NCBI GenBank assembly: GCA_001822575.1
Contig: MHRM01000012.1
Span: 47,665 to 60,397, forward strand
From: Candidatus Taylorbacteria bacterium RIFCSPHIGHO2_02_FULL_44_12
GTDB lineage: Bacteria; Patescibacteriota; Minisyncoccia; Phycocordibacterales; PALSA-1337
DNA: 12,733 nucleotides
Direction of reading: 5' to 3'
A program made the translations under genes and the position numbers. Position 1 is the stretch's first letter. Every line of letters begins with the position of its first letter. Under the pieces are notes generated by a model. That model had not been told where the DNA came from. It did not search any database and saw nothing but the letters and a program-made list of their open reading frames with translations. Of this stretch, positions 12,601 to 12,733 are shown piece by piece.

Positions 12601-12722
12601 ATGCAGAAAGATTTTGATAGCTGGAACAAATCATTGATACAAAGCGACTGATAAACAAAATAGGTTTTGTCGAGCAGAAAATCTTTGAAAAAATAAGAAA
12701 AGCCGCCAAAGACTTGCTCTGA
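12601..12722 (+). pseudogene. Remnant of a PemK/MazF-like toxin gene (internal deletion)
   Basis: The first ten codons read MQKDFDSWNK, which resembles the N-terminus of the PemK-family toxins common in Parcubacteria. This frame stops at the TGA at 12649-12651. From 12633, in a different frame (+2 relative to the ATG), the sequence reads IDTKRLINKIGFVEQKIF and onward to LL and a TGA at 12720-12722, which resembles the C-terminal helix of the same family. The two ends meet with a frame change and without the roughly 80-100 residue catalytic middle, so the gene looks internally deleted. The family call rests on recalled similarity of two short ends and is moderate. Confidence 0.5.
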
Positions 12723-12733
12723 CGGCTTTTCTT
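12695..12733 (+). terminator. Hairpin terminator after the toxin remnant
   Basis: An 11-bp stem AAGAAAAGCCG/CGGCTTTTCTT (12695-12705 with 12723-12733) has a T-rich 3' arm and an A-rich 5' arm, so it could end transcripts from either strand. It overlaps the end of the remnant reading frame. The window stops at its last base, so any longer T-run is not visible. Confidence 0.6.

Noticed and set aside
12405..12629. Minus-strand open frame ending GVGVEPTRGLLLT
   Set aside because: It is translated from the antisense of tRNA-Leu, another common artefact, and has no other support.
12601..12651. A complete 16-residue small protein
   Set aside because: The second half of the family-like sequence continues in another frame immediately after, which fits a deleted gene better than a short peptide.

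Overview
The window looks like a chromosomal piece of a Candidate Phyla Radiation (Patescibacteria) bacterium, probably of the Parcubacteria group. The reasons are shortened housekeeping proteins (RpoB of 1068 residues, an IF-2 of 525 residues that begins almost directly at its G domain, TrmD of 227 residues), a DUF4446 membrane protein, a membrane-anchored GH3/lytic-transglycosylase fusion, and a decayed PemK-like gene of the kind common in that group. The lineage call is inference from protein style, not from a tree.

Layout. Positions 1-8189 are read on the minus strand, in transcription order: DUF4446 protein, cysteine desulfurase (NifS/IscS type), rpsP (bS16), a KhpA-type KH protein, trmD, rpoB, and the first 332 codons of rpoC, which runs off the left edge. 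Positions 8443-12733 are read on the plus strand: infB, rbfA, tRNA-Cys(GCA), a NagZ-like/MltB-like fusion, tRNA-Leu(UAA), and a remnant of a PemK/MazF-like toxin gene that ends in a hairpin terminator. The two halves diverge from one intergenic region (8190-8442). Most genes serve transcription, ribosome assembly and tRNA modification; the fusion protein is an exported cell-wall enzyme.

The most unusual content is a set of palindromic elements concentrated between 4476 and 8384. Two of them (5780-5944 on minus, 8218-8384 on plus) are copies of one family. They share a conserved core of about 110 nt that can fold as a three-way junction, with a compensatory A-T to C-G change in one helix. Each is closed by a 28-29 bp stem whose sequence is almost entirely different between the copies but nearly perfectly paired within each. 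A third element (4476-4654) has unrelated 25-bp perfect arms, one of which supplies the trmD stop codon. A fourth (7030-7107) is a GC-rich hairpin of exactly 26 codons inside the cysteine desulfurase frame, reminiscent of Rickettsia palindromic elements. A 36-bp near-perfect palindrome (12326-12361) lies over the stop codon of the cell-wall enzyme and next to tRNA-Leu.

Several promoters (rpsP, DUF4446, infB, the toxin remnant) place the -10 box only 6-10 nt before the ATG, predicting leaderless or nearly leaderless mRNAs. The 8218-8384 element sits between the two divergent promoters and upstream of both predicted start sites.
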